DNA of 42,009 nucleotides, taken from NCBI GenBank assembly GCA_017508135.1, contig JAFVZN010000078.1:1-42009 (forward strand). The letters run 5' to 3'. The notes beneath the pieces were generated by a model. That model saw only the letters and a program-made list of their open reading frames with translations, searched no databases and had not been told where the DNA came from. Position numbers and translations under genes: made by a program. This document shows, in pieces, positions 1 through 8,312 of the stretch. Position 1 is the first letter of the stretch. Each line of letters opens with the position of its first letter. The stretch is from Lentisphaeria bacterium (GTDB lineage: Bacteria; Verrucomicrobiota; Lentisphaeria; Victivallales; Victivallaceae).

Positions 1-46
1 GGAATCACACACATGTTACCGTAGCATAACTTTGGGAATCTGTCAA

Positions 47-112
47 GCAGTTGCTCTTCACCTTTGGCTCCGACGAGTGAAAATACCCATTCTCGCCAAA
101 GGGAGCAACTGC
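47..112. repeat. long imperfect inverted repeat (hairpin)
   Basis: The outer arms GCAGTTGCTC (47-56) and GAGCAACTGC (103-112) are perfectly complementary. The inner arms CCTTTGGC (61-68) and GCCAAAGG (95-102) are also perfect, so the stem is 18 bp with a 4-nt bulge (57-60) and a 26-nt loop. No T-run follows, so it is not a typical intrinsic terminator. It lies just upstream of a short coding-like remnant and the first operon. Its function is unknown. Confidence 0.6.
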
Positions 113-122
113 TATCTGATAA

Positions 123-239
123 CCGGGGAATAATATACAAGAATATGAAGCGGAAATCATCACCGATAATGGAACATTCAGCCGGACAGTCGATTTAAGC
201 AAACACTCGTTCAACGAATTTGTCATAACTCTGAAATAA
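123..239 (+). pseudogene. possible C-terminal remnant of an upstream gene
   Basis: An open stretch of 38 codons ends with TAA at 237-239, immediately before the RBS of the next gene (TAAGGAA). It reads like the final beta-strands of a real protein (for example EAEIITDNGTFSRTVDL), but an in-frame stop at 120-122 cuts it off and it has no start codon. The hairpin at 47-112 lies directly upstream. It could be the tail of a gene broken by a frameshift or insertion, or chance. I do not recognise the family. Confidence 0.3.
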
Positions 240-252
240 GGAATTTACAACT

Positions 253-1566
253 GTGAAAATCGATCCATCAACTTTGAAGATCACCGATATGCGCTTTGCC
301 GAGATCGACGGCGCGCCCAAACGGTGTACTTTGGTCAAACTTTATACCAATCAGGGCTTGGTCGGCTACGGCGAAGTACGCGATGCTTCCAGTGCCACCT
401 ACGCCGCCATGCTCAAAAGCCGTATTCTGGGGGAAAACCCCTGCAACGTGGAAAAGATCTTCCGCCGCATCAAACAGTTCGGCGGCGATTCCCGGCAGGC
501 AGGCGGCGTTTGCGCTATTGAAGTTGCCTGCTGGGATATTGCCGGAAAAGCGTGGGGCGTTCCCGTCTGGCAGCTTCTTGGCGGCAAGTTCCGCGATAAG
601 ATCCGCTGTTACTGCGATACCGACAGCGAAGGTCACGGCAGTGATATGGGAAAAGCTCTCAAAGCGCGCATGGAACAGGGCTTTACTTTTCTCAAAATGG
701 ATTTGGGTATTGAACTTTTGATGAATGTTCCCGGCGCGCTCTCTGCGCCGCTGGGCTTCATCGAAACAATGAAAGAGTACAAGCAGGTCTTCAAAACACC
801 GCATGGTTCCATCAATCCCTCCGCCATGCGCGGTGCGGCGTATGATCTTTTTAATACCGCGCACCCCTTTACCGGCATCCACCTTACGGAAGTCGGACTC
901 GATTATCTGGAACAGTATATGGCAGATGTCCGCGCTGAAGTCGGTTATGAAGTTCCCATCGCCATCGACCACCTCGGACATATTCCGCTCGAAGACTGCA
1001 TCAAACTTGCCCGCCGTCTGGAAAAATACAATCTGGCATGGATGGAAGATGCTGTTCCGTGGCAGATGACTCAGCAGTGGGTGCAGCTCCACAATGCCAC
1101 GACCGTGCCGCTGGGAACGGGAGAGGATATTTATCTTAAAGAGGGCTTCAAGCCGCTTCTGGAATCCGGTGCGCTTGCCGTCATCCATCCGGATATCCTT
1201 ACCGCCGGCGGCATATTGGAGACCAAAAAGATCGGTGATATGGCTGAGGAATACGGCGCACAGATGAATATCCACATGGCGGAAAGCCCTGTCGCCTGTC
1301 TCGCCGCCGTCCATGTTGCCGCCGCCACGCGCAACTTTATGAGTCTGGAACTTCACAGTGTCGATGTACCGTGGTGGGGCGAGATCGTGATTCCCGCGCT
1401 CAGATATGATGGCGGATTTATTGAAGTTCCCGACCGTCCGGGGCTTGGTATCGAAGCACTCAACGAAGAGCTTATCAAAGAGAAACTCCACCCCGCTTTC
1501 TCCGAAGCGTGGGGAGACACTTCCTGCTGGGATAAAGAGTGGTCAAACGACCGCCAGTGGTCATAA
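253..1566 (+). CDS. mandelate racemase/muconate-lactonizing (enolase superfamily) dehydratase
   Basis: This is a 437-aa enolase-superfamily protein, the size of sugar-acid dehydratases. The N-terminal capping domain covers about residues 8-125 and a TIM-barrel domain follows. Visible elements are K148 in FLKMDLG, metal ligands D239 (IAIDH), E265 (WMEDAVPW) and E291 (GTGED), and H341 in NIHMAESP, the likely barrel-strand-7 base. The family abstracts a proton alpha to a carboxylate, most often dehydrating an aldonic or uronic acid to a 2-keto-3-deoxy acid. The start is GTG at 253 with AAGGAA nine bases upstream. The gene heads a four-gene operon whose next member is an RraA-like aldolase, which fits dehydratase-then-aldolase chemistry. 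The exact substrate cannot be read from the sequence. The fold is certain; the dehydratase role is probable. Confidence 0.88.
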   Translation: MKIDPSTLKITDMRFAEIDGAPKRCTLVKLYTNQGLVGYGEVRDASSATYAAMLKSRILGENPCNVEKIFRRIKQFGGDSRQAGGVCAIEVACWDIAGKAWGVPVWQLLGGKFRDKIRCYCDTDSEGHGSDMGKALKARMEQGFTFLKMDLGIELLMNVPGALSAPLGFIETMKEYKQVFKTPHGSINPSAMRGAAYDLFNTAHPFTGIHLTEVGLDYLEQYMADVRAEVGYEVPIAIDHLGHIPLEDCIKLARRLEKYNLAWMEDAVPWQMTQQWVQLHNATTVPLGTGEDIYLKEGFKPLLESGALAVIHPDILTAGGILETKKIGDMAEEYGAQMNIHMAESPVACLAAVHVAAATRNFMSLELHSVDVPWWGEIVIPALRYDGGFIEVPDRPGLGIEALNEELIKEKLHPAFSEAWGDTSCWDKEWSNDRQWS

Positions 1567-1591
1567 AACGTTTATTTGAGGAGATATTATT

Positions 1592-2347
1592 ATGCCGTCA
1601 CTTAAAGATATGAGAGAAAAAGCCAAAGAAGCCGGTTTGATGAAACTGGATAAACTCATCGCAGTCCGTCAGCGGATTCCCAATTGTGAAATCCCCATTC
1701 CCATCAAAGAGCTGTGTGAGCGTTACGAAAAACTTTACACCGGGTGCATCAACGATGTCATGCGCGAATATACTCTGCTTGACCAAAATCTCCCCAGCGA
1801 CATTATGCCGCTGCGCGATGAGATGACCGTTTGCGGCGAAGCCTTCACCGTGAAAAGTGCCCCCAACGTGATGATCGAAGGCGAAATGACCTTCCGCGCC
1901 CAGATGCTCGATGATTTCAAACCCGAAGGCGTGGTGGTCTGGGATACCTCCAACGATGTCGAAGCGAGTTTGTGGGGTGGCGTGATGACAGCGACCGCCA
2001 TTACCAAAGGCATCCGCGGCGCGGTCATCGCCGGAGGTATCCGCGATACCAAGCAGATTCTGGAACAGGATTTTCCCATATTCTACAAGTACCGCACCTC
2101 CAACGGTTCTCTCGGCCGCTGTATGATAACCCACTATCAGGTCCCGGTCAAAATCGGTAAAGTGACTGTCCGCCCCGGTGATATCATCTTCGGTGATATC
2201 GACGGAGTGCTGTGCATCCCCCGCGAAATAGCTTATGATGTGCTGCTGCGCGCAGAGGGTATCGAACGGAACGAAGTGGATATTTTTTCCTGGGTGCGCC
2301 AGGGGGATACCATCAGCGAGATCATCGGCAAAGGAGGATATTTCTGA
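1592..2347 (+). CDS. RraA-family aldolase-like protein (HMG/CHA aldolase fold)
   Basis: A 251-aa protein of the RraA/demethylmenaquinone methyltransferase-like family. The conserved loop LWGGVMTATA (about 127-136) and the core AGGIRDTKQI, with R151 and D152, are the phosphate/carboxylate- and metal-binding elements of class II pyruvate aldolases such as 4-hydroxy-4-methyl-2-oxoglutarate aldolase. A helical N-terminal extension of about 40 residues precedes the usual core. It starts 25 bp after the dehydratase with the RBS GAGGAG, and its TGA overlaps the next ATG. The likely role is to cleave or decarboxylate the keto acid made by the upstream enzyme. Related proteins include the RNase E inhibitor RraA, but the catabolic context favours an enzyme. 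Confidence 0.82.
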   Translation: MPSLKDMREKAKEAGLMKLDKLIAVRQRIPNCEIPIPIKELCERYEKLYTGCINDVMREYTLLDQNLPSDIMPLRDEMTVCGEAFTVKSAPNVMIEGEMTFRAQMLDDFKPEGVVVWDTSNDVEASLWGGVMTATAITKGIRGAVIAGGIRDTKQILEQDFPIFYKYRTSNGSLGRCMITHYQVPVKIGKVTVRPGDIIFGDIDGVLCIPREIAYDVLLRAEGIERNEVDIFSWVRQGDTISEIIGKGGYF

Positions 2348-3144
2348 TGGAAACGCAAATAAAACTCTGCTGGCTCGGGCAGAGCGGATTTCTGCTTGCT
2401 TACGGCGGGTTTTCGCTGTTGGCAGACCCTTATCTTTCGGATTCATGTGCCAAACTGCAAAGCAAACTTGACCATACCCGGCACACTCCCATCGTCAAAG
2501 CTCCGGAAACATTGCAGGTGGACTTTTACCTTGTCACCCACAAGCACGCCGACCACTTTGACCCGGAGACCATTGCCCCGGTGATGGCGAACGATCCATC
2601 GTGCCGTTTCTTCTGTCCCGGAGACTGCCGCGAAAAGATCGGAAAATTTTTCCCGGAAACTCCGGAGAGATTTGAGTTCGTTTCCGCCGGAAAGATGGTG
2701 GAGCTTGCTTCCGGCGTGGAACTGCATACCATCCCCGCCGCCCATGAAACACTGGAAAAAGACGAATACGGCGAATACAAGGCGGTAAGTTACCTTATCA
2801 ACTTCCGGAAAGAAAACAAATCCATCTTCTTCGGCGGCGACACCATCCCGTATTGCGGGCAGGACGCCGCCATTCTCCGGTGTCTCCCCGCCGGAGCGGA
2901 GCTGACATTGTGTCTGCCGGTGAATGGCAGAGATGATGCCCGTCACGCCATGGGAATCGACGGAAATATGGATTTTGATGAGGCGATCGCTCTTGCCGGA
3001 AAGTGTTCTGCAAAACTTTTGATACCCTGTCATATCGGGATGTTTCCCGCCAACGACCCGGCGGAACCGGTCACGGCGGAATATGGTATTGCGGCGGGAG
3101 TCAACACCATTCTTCCCGTCGCCGGAGAGGAGTTTGAAATATGA
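2347..3144 (+). CDS. UlaG-like metallo-beta-lactamase-fold hydrolase
   Basis: A 265-aa MBL-fold protein. The metal motif HxHxDH is visible as H65, H67, D69 and H70 in THKHADH, followed by the later ligands in FGGDTIPY and PCHIGMF. The N-terminus (CWLGQSGFLL, LADPYLSD) resembles the UlaG family, which contains L-ascorbate-6-phosphate lactonase. No signal peptide is present, so it is cytoplasmic. The ATG overlaps the preceding TGA by one base and its own stop overlaps the next ATG, so it is translationally coupled on both sides. A lactonase step feeding the sugar-acid dehydratase is a reasonable inference, but the substrate is unproven. Confidence 0.82.
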   Translation: METQIKLCWLGQSGFLLAYGGFSLLADPYLSDSCAKLQSKLDHTRHTPIVKAPETLQVDFYLVTHKHADHFDPETIAPVMANDPSCRFFCPGDCREKIGKFFPETPERFEFVSAGKMVELASGVELHTIPAAHETLEKDEYGEYKAVSYLINFRKENKSIFFGGDTIPYCGQDAAILRCLPAGAELTLCLPVNGRDDARHAMGIDGNMDFDEAIALAGKCSAKLLIPCHIGMFPANDPAEPVTAEYGIAAGVNTILPVAGEEFEI

Positions 3145-3860
3145 AAAAAATTGCCCTTGTCACCGGTTCCAGCCGGGGAATCGGACTGGCGGCGGCAAAA
3201 CTGTTGAGTGCCGCCGGTTGTGAAGTGATATATCACGCCTCAAAAGAGAGTGAAAAGCTCCGCAATGCCGCCGGAACATCGCCCTTTTACGGCGTTGACC
3301 TGAATGATGCTTCTGCCGTTGCCGCATTTGCGGAAAAGTTGATTTCCAATGGGCAGATCCCGGATATACTGGTCTTCAATGCATCGTATCAAAGCTATAC
3401 CGGTATCGGGAATTTTTCAACGGATGAGTACCGGAAAATGTTTGATACCAACGTTCAAAGTACCGGTATCCTTTTGAATATGCTTCTGCCGGAAATGCAG
3501 AAAAAGCATTGGGGCAGGATAATATTTGTCAGCAGTATCAACGGCATCAAGCCGGCATCACGTCTTGCGGTTTACGGTGCGACCAAAGCGGCATTTCAGA
3601 ACCTTGCCCGGACAACGGCAGTGGAGTGCGCGCCATTCAATATCACCGTCAACACCATTCTGCCCGGAGTTATCGAAACCGACCGCAACGCGGCAGTTTT
3701 GAGTGATGAGAATTTCGCCGCGCAGCTCAAAGAAAAAGTTCCGATGCACCGTTTCGGCAGTGCCGGAGAGTGCGGCGAACTTATCGCCTTTCTCGCCTCG
3801 GATAAAGCCGGTTACATTACCGGTGCCGAGATCCCCATCGCCGGAGGCTTGCAATTATAA
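3141..3860 (+). CDS. short-chain dehydrogenase/reductase (SDR, FabG-like)
   Basis: A 239-aa classical SDR. The NAD(P)-binding TGSSRGIG motif is at residues 8-15, N104 and S131/S132 are in place, and the catalytic YxxxK is Y145-K149 (YGATKAA). The family's VNTILPGVIETD and C-terminal TGAEIPIAGG segments follow. The start overlaps the previous stop in an ATGA arrangement. As last gene of the dehydratase/aldolase/lactonase-like operon it probably oxidises or reduces the sugar substrate or a product. Fatty-acid FabG function is less likely because no fatty-acid genes are nearby. Confidence 0.88.
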   Translation: MKKIALVTGSSRGIGLAAAKLLSAAGCEVIYHASKESEKLRNAAGTSPFYGVDLNDASAVAAFAEKLISNGQIPDILVFNASYQSYTGIGNFSTDEYRKMFDTNVQSTGILLNMLLPEMQKKHWGRIIFVSSINGIKPASRLAVYGATKAAFQNLARTTAVECAPFNITVNTILPGVIETDRNAAVLSDENFAAQLKEKVPMHRFGSAGECGELIAFLASDKAGYITGAEIPIAGGLQL

Positions 3861-4001
3861 AGCACAGTTATCCCATAAAAACACAACCTGCGGCGGTGTC
3901 TCGCGGGCAATCTTGCTCCTGTCCTCCGTAGCCATCAAGGCGAAGGAGGATGCTCCACGATCCATCCGCCGGTCGAGAACGGACAGTTTTGAATTTCTGC
4001 C
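3861..4001. repeat. intergenic segment with a copy of dispersed repeat B
   Basis: No gene is seen here. The 12-mer CCTGCGGCGGTG at 3887-3898 is identical to 38133-38144 and is followed by GGCAAT and CTTGC elements, as at 38152-38169 and 25087-25104. All three copies are intergenic. The remainder up to 4001 runs into the tandem repeat. Confidence 0.4.
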
Positions 4002-4489
4002 CAGCCCTGCTAATGCCAGCGGGCAAGAAAAAAATCCCCTCCCCGAAGAGGAAGAGAATTCTGGACAAGCTCACCGCCGGAGGCGCGGGGCGACAGCCCT
4101 GCTAATGCCAGCGGGCAAGAAAAAAAATCCCCCTCCTGAAGAGGAAGAGAATTCTGGACAAGCTCACCGCCGGAGGCGCGGGGCGACAGCCCTGCTAATG
4201 CCAGCGGGCAAGAAAAAAATCCCCTCCCCGAAGAGGAAGAGAATTCTGGACAAGCTCACCGCCGGAGGCGCGGGGCAACAGCCCCGCTAATGCCAACGGG
4301 CAAGAAAAAAAATCCCCCTCCTGAAGAGGAAGAGAATTCTGGACAAGCTCACCGCCGGAGGCGCGGGGCGACAGCCCTGCTAATGCCAGCGGGCAAGAAA
4401 AAAATCTCCTCCTGAAGAGGAAGAGAATTCTGGACAAGCTCACCGCCGGAGGCGCGGGGCGACAGCCCTGCTAATGCCAACGGGCAAGG
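4002..4489. repeat. 92-bp tandem repeat, 5 full copies plus a partial copy (AB-AB-C)
   Basis: Units start at 4002, 4094, 4187, 4279 and 4372, with a partial copy from 4463. Lengths are 92, 93, 92, 93 and 91 bp. Each unit contains CAGCCC(T/C)GCTAATGCCA, an A-run, a C-rich stretch, AGAGAATTCTGGACAAGC and GCCGGAGGCGCGGGG. Copies 1 and 3 share the variant TCCCCTCCCCGAAG; copies 2 and 4 share TCCCCCTCCTGAAG and one extra A. So a 185-bp dimer was itself duplicated. Each unit can form small hairpins (GCCC(T)GCT/AGCGGGC and GCGCC/GGCGG). The array lies between convergent genes. The 127 bp after it (4490-4616) has no gene. There are no unique spacers, so it is not CRISPR. Confidence 0.93.
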
Positions 4490-4616
4490 CGGAAGTATCG
4501 CGACGCTATCCGCGAGTTTTTCCGAGGCGGCGGCGAGGGAGTGGACTGCTGTCCTCGACCGAAACGACGTCCGACGGAAAGGCTCGCGGGAGCAAGCGAG
4601 ACAACGCCGACTCTAC

Positions 4617-5573
4617 TCAACGGCAGAAGTCGGGGGCATCTTTCAAAAGCTGCTCAAAGTAAGCTATCGTGTGGGTCAAGCCTTCTTTCAGCTGGACAGC
4701 CGGTTCCCAGTTGAGAATATTTTTTGCCTTGCTGATATCCGGTTTCCGCTGTTTGGGGTCATCGGATGGAAGCGGTTCAAAGATCAGTTCGGAGTTGGAG
4801 TTGGTAAGTTCGATCACCGCTTCCGCAAGCTGTTTGATGGTAAATTCTCCCGGATTACCGAGGTTGATGGGACCGCAGATTTCATCCGGGGTATCCATCA
4901 TCGTCATCAAGCCGCGCACCAGATCGGAAACATAACAGAAACTCCGGGTCTGGGAACCGTCTCCGTAGATGGTGATATCTTCGTTCCGCAATGCCTGAAG
5001 AATGAAGTTGCTCACAACGCGCCCGTCATTGGGATGCATCCGGGGACCGTAGGTGTTGAATATCCGCACCACTTTGGTCCGGAGATTGCACTGCATCCGG
5101 TAGCAGTTGAACAATGTTTCCGCACAGCGTTTACCTTCATCGTAACAGGAACGGATGCCGATGGGGTTGACGTGTCCCCAGTACTCTTCGACCTGCGGAT
5201 GCACCAGCGGGTCGCCGTAGACTTCACTGGTGGAAGTTTGCAGAATTTTAGCGTTGAGCCGCTTGGCAAGACCGAGCATATTGATCGCTCCGTGAACGCA
5301 GGTTTTCACCGTCTGCACCGGGTCCTTCTGATAATGTATCGGGCTTGCCGGGCAGGCGAGATTGTAAATTTCATCACATTCGATATAGAGCGGGAAGGTC
5401 ACATCGTGCCGGATGAATTCAAATTTCGGGTTGTCCAGAAACTTATAGATGTTGCGTTTCGCTCCCGTGAAAAGGTTGTCAACGCAGATCACTTCATCGC
5501 CGCGCGCAAGTAACGCTTCACACAAATGCGAGCCCAGAAAGCCGCTGCCGCCGGTAACTAATATCCGTTTCAT
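4617..5573 (-). CDS. UDP-glucuronate decarboxylase (UDP-xylose synthase)
   Basis: A 318-aa extended SDR of the UXS type. The NAD-binding TGGSGFLG is at 7-14, the active-site [10 protein letters not shown] with S115 and E117 is present, and the catalytic Y144-K148 lies in SCYDEGKR. The [12 protein letters not shown] segment (71-82) and the [14 protein letters not shown] segment are characteristic of UXS. It converts UDP-glucuronate to UDP-xylose in the cytosol, supplying xylose or related residues for surface glycans. The start is ATG at 5573 with a strong AAGGAAGG upstream on the minus strand. It lies 28 bp downstream of the PFK gene and is probably co-transcribed with it. Length and motifs match the family throughout. 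Confidence 0.93.
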   Translation of the reverse strand: MKRILVTGGSGFLGSHLCEALLARGDEVICVDNLFTGAKRNIYKFLDNPKFEFIRHDVTFPLYIECDEIYNLACPASPIHYQKDPVQTVKTCVHGAINMLGLAKRLNAKILQTSTSEVYGDPLVHPQVEEYWGHVNPIGIRSCYDEGKRCAETLFNCYRMQCNLRTKVVRIFNTYGPRMHPNDGRVVSNFILQALRNEDITIYGDGSQTRSFCYVSDLVRGLMTMMDTPDEICGPINLGNPGEFTIKQLAEAVIELTNSNSELIFEPLPSDDPKQRKPDISKAKNILNWEPAVQLKEGLTHTIAYFEQLLKDAPDFCR

Positions 5574-5601
5574 AAAAGTATCATCCTTCCTTTAAGCCGG
5601 G

Positions 5602-6894
5602 TCAAAAACAGGTGAGCGACTTCACGCATGACCACAGCGGAGTTTGCAGATCGATCTTCTTGCGCTGACCCGTGGCAAGCGCGATCGGAACATGGGTGAA
5701 CTCTCCGCCCCAGTGACCGACCATGACATCGGTTTTTCCTGCCATCGCGGCGTGGGCGGCGGATTGTGCCAGCATGGCGCAGAAGACCGCATCGTCACCT
5801 TCGGCGGAAACGCTCCGGATGGTGTAGCCGAGATCAAAATATTTGGTATTGAGTTCAACTTTCTGCTCTTTAAAGTAGGCGTTGATCTCATTTTTCAGGA
5901 GGATACCGATATCTTCGTGAAGAATGTTGCCGGAAGCATCTTTCTTGCGCTCGGCATTGGCAAAGAGGTTTTGTCCGGCACCTTCTGCGACGATTATCAC
6001 CGCGTGATGTTTGCGGTGCATACGTTCAAGCAGATGAGGCAGCAACGCTTTGGTTCCATCTTCGCCCCGGAGTGAGAAGCTCTCTTCCGGAATCAGACAG
6101 TAGTTGATGAACGGGTTGGCAAGTGCCGCATACGCCGCAATAAAACCGCTGTCACGCCCCATCACCTTGATCAAACCAAGACCGTTGAACGCGCCTTTGG
6201 CTTCGTTATGGGCGCAGCTGACAAAGCGTCCAGCTTCCCTTACGGCAGTGGCAAACCCGAAGGTGCGGTCGACGAAGCTGATATCGTTGTCGATCGTTTT
6301 GGGGATGGCTACCACGCTGATGGGGAGTTTGCGGGACTTGATCTCTCCGGCGACCTCATGGGCGCAGCGGGAGGTTCCGTCGCCGCCGATACAGAACAGC
6401 AGATTGACACCGAGCTGTTTGAGCGAATCGACGATGGTTTTCACATCCTCCTGTCCCCGGGAGGAACCAAGAATGGAGCCGCCGATCTCATGGATGGGGT
6501 CGACTACATCTTCGGTCAGCCGGATGGGACGGAGCTGGCGGGCAGGGTTCAAGCCCCGGTAACCGTAGGGAATACCGTAAATATCCCGCACTCCGTAGTT
6601 GCGGATAAGGCACAAAGTCAGGAATTTGATGACCTCATTCAATCCCGGGCAGAGGCCGCCGGCGGTAAGGATCGCCGCCCGGCACCACGCCGGATTATGG
6701 TAGAGCATCTCTCTGGCACCGGCTTTCTCAAAAGCGGGGACCGCTTTGCCTTCAGCGGTATATTTGGCGATCATTGCCGGGTCCATGAAATAGGTCACGC
6801 TTTCTCTGTCGTCAACAAATTTCTGTCCGACAACCGGAGAGGGGATGTTGCATTCTCCCAGAGATGAAATCAGAAAATCTTCTTTTGTCAGCAT
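5602..6894 (-). CDS. ATP-dependent-type 6-phosphofructokinase (clade X/TP0108-like)
   Basis: A 430-aa PFK-A-fold enzyme with the long N-terminal extension (about 70 residues) typical of PPi-PFK-like clades. Key motifs are LTAGGLCPGLN (77-87), GGDGT (170-174) and PKTIDND (198-204), followed by MGRDSGF and the PEE segment. The Gly in GGDGT is the residue associated with ATP use, whereas the Lys in PKTIDND is common in PPi enzymes. This mixed pattern is known from ATP-using clade-X enzymes. It phosphorylates fructose 6-phosphate in glycolysis. It is first gene of a probable minus-strand pair with the UDP-xylose synthase gene and has a sigma70-like promoter upstream. Confidence 0.92.
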   Translation of the reverse strand: MLTKEDFLISSLGECNIPSPVVGQKFVDDRESVTYFMDPAMIAKYTAEGKAVPAFEKAGAREMLYHNPAWCRAAILTAGGLCPGLNEVIKFLTLCLIRNYGVRDIYGIPYGYRGLNPARQLRPIRLTEDVVDPIHEIGGSILGSSRGQEDVKTIVDSLKQLGVNLLFCIGGDGTSRCAHEVAGEIKSRKLPISVVAIPKTIDNDISFVDRTFGFATAVREAGRFVSCAHNEAKGAFNGLGLIKVMGRDSGFIAAYAALANPFINYCLIPEESFSLRGEDGTKALLPHLLERMHRKHHAVIIVAEGAGQNLFANAERKKDASGNILHEDIGILLKNEINAYFKEQKVELNTKYFDLGYTIRSVSAEGDDAVFCAMLAQSAAHAAMAGKTDVMVGHWGGEFTHVPIALATGQRKKIDLQTPLWSCVKSLTCF

Positions 6895-6936
6895 ACCAAT
6901 GATTCCTTTTTTTTATGTTGACACATATTCAGCTTA

Positions 6937-6965
6937 AATGTAACCTTTTTCCGAAGATATTTCAA
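6937..6965 (-). promoter_or_regulatory. putative sigma70-type promoter for the PFK gene
   Basis: On the minus strand, TTGAAA (6960-6965) and TACATT (6937-6942) are separated by 17 bp, about 40 bp upstream of the PFK start codon. This is a pattern match only. Confidence 0.5.
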
Positions 6966-7002
6966 GTCGGAAATTGCAAATTTCTTTGAAATTACTATAT
7001 AT

Positions 7003-8166
7003 TCATCCTTCCGATCTCAACAGCAGCCGTGATCTGGTCCCTGACGGGAAGCGCAGCTGAAAGACGGTGCCGCGTTCCGCTTCTGAAACCACACCGAACT
7101 CCGCGCCGTGTTCCCGGCACACCCGTTCTATTATCATGGTGCCGATACCGCTGCCTCCGGCTTTGGTCGTCTTGAAAGGAATAAACATCTCCCGCAACGC
7201 CTGCGGGGTCATGCCGCCGCCGGAATCGGCAAACTCCAGTACCCGGAACTCCGGCGTGGAGTAACCGTAAATCGCCAGCGTTCCGCCGTTGCTCATCGCC
7301 TGTACCGCGTTGCGGATGATATTGTAAAACGCCTGCTTGAGCTGTTCCCGGTTGCCGGGAACCGGAGGGAACGGCGTGTTCCAGGAACATTTGACCTCCA
7401 CTTTTCTGGTTTCGATCTCCGGGCGCATGAAGTTCAGCACCTCCACCACTGTTTCGCGCAGATCGACCGGGGTGAATTCGCCCTTGCCGGGGCGGATGGC
7501 ACCGAGGAAGGAGTGGATGATACTGTCCAGACGTTCGACTTCACTTTTACATATTTCCAGCATGGAGACGACCTCTTCTGAAGAAAACTGGTTATCTTCC
7601 GGAGATTTCAACGCCTCTTCCATGATCTGCAAATTGAGATAAAGGCTGTTCAGCGGGTTGCCGATCTCATGGGCGACACCGGCGGCAAGGCTGGAAACGG
7701 CTTTGACGGTCTCTTTTTCCAGTTCAGCTCCGGCGCGGAGGCGGTTTTCGGTGACGTCATGGAGGATGACTGCGGCAAGTCCGGTCTTGTCCGGCAGCGG
7801 TGCCAGATAAAACTGGACGAACCGCGATTCCGGATAGCGGATCTCCAACTCCTGACGGATGACCCGGTTCCAGGAATTTTCATCGTCGCACAGTATCCGC
7901 TGCCAGTCTATCCCCGGCAGCAGCCGGGAGAGGCGCAGCATGGAGATATCCTGCGGCAGTGCCAGCAATTCTCTTGCCGCACGGTTGAAGTAGCGGATCT
8001 TAAGTTCCCGGTCGATCACCAGCAGTCCGTCGTCGATCGCGTTGAACACCGTTTCGAAAAATCCATGCTCGCGGGCAAGCCGGAGCAAATATGCCTGCTG
8101 ACTGCCGGAATCGAGCGATTCAAAACGCTCACTGAACCGGTCAATGAATTTTTTTCTTACTGCCAT
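7003..8166 (-). CDS. cytoplasmic PAS-domain sensor histidine kinase
   Basis: A 387-aa soluble sensor kinase with no membrane segment. A PAS domain covers about residues 37-145 (VFNAIDDGLLVIDRELKIRY). The HisKA domain has phospho-acceptor H166 in AAGVAHEIGNPLNSL. The HATPase domain has the N box YNIIRNAVQA (281-290), G1 DSGGGM (314-319), FIPFKTTK and G2 GGSGIG (337-342). The pattern resembles NtrB/AtoS-type kinases that usually partner with NtrC-like regulators, but no response regulator is in the window. I chose ATG at 8166; a TTG at 8184 is possible but lacks an RBS. It is divergent from the secreted-protein gene at 8313. The signal it senses is unknown. Confidence 0.9.
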   Translation of the reverse strand: MAVRKKFIDRFSERFESLDSGSQQAYLLRLAREHGFFETVFNAIDDGLLVIDRELKIRYFNRAARELLALPQDISMLRLSRLLPGIDWQRILCDDENSWNRVIRQELEIRYPESRFVQFYLAPLPDKTGLAAVILHDVTENRLRAGAELEKETVKAVSSLAAGVAHEIGNPLNSLYLNLQIMEEALKSPEDNQFSSEEVVSMLEICKSEVERLDSIIHSFLGAIRPGKGEFTPVDLRETVVEVLNFMRPEIETRKVEVKCSWNTPFPPVPGNREQLKQAFYNIIRNAVQAMSNGGTLAIYGYSTPEFRVLEFADSGGGMTPQALREMFIPFKTTKAGGSGIGTMIIERVCREHGAEFGVVSEAERGTVFQLRFPSGTRSRLLLRSEG

Positions 8167-8191
8167 GGTTTTATTTTTCCGCAAGTTGTGC

Positions 8192-8197
8192 TATATT
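8192..8197 (+). promoter_or_regulatory. putative extended -10 element upstream of the 8313 operon
   Basis: TGTGCTATATT matches the recurrent TGCTATATT element seen upstream of 19485, 38577 and 39338. The -35 position is weak (TTTTAT at 8169-8174). Transcription from here would give a leader of roughly 110 nt. Confidence 0.4.
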
Positions 8198-8312
8198 ATC
8201 TTTATCGTGCTGTTTGAGCCAATTTCGAATGACTTGGGAAATTGCCTCGTTTAATAATATAACGGCAAGAGAAAAATTTGTCAATCATCTGCCGGAGCGG
8301 AGGTACGGGAAA

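Noticed and set aside
268-1491. 407-codon open frame antisense to the enolase-superfamily gene
   Set aside because: Shadow of a real gene; no motifs and no RBS, while the plus frame has full family motifs.
3703-4290. 195-codon plus-strand frame running into the tandem repeat
   Set aside because: Overlaps the SDR gene out of frame, and the rest is repeat-derived low-complexity peptide; unit lengths of 92 and 93 bp do not preserve a frame.
4002-4489. CRISPR array
   Set aside because: Units are contiguous near-identical copies without unique spacers, and no cas gene is present.
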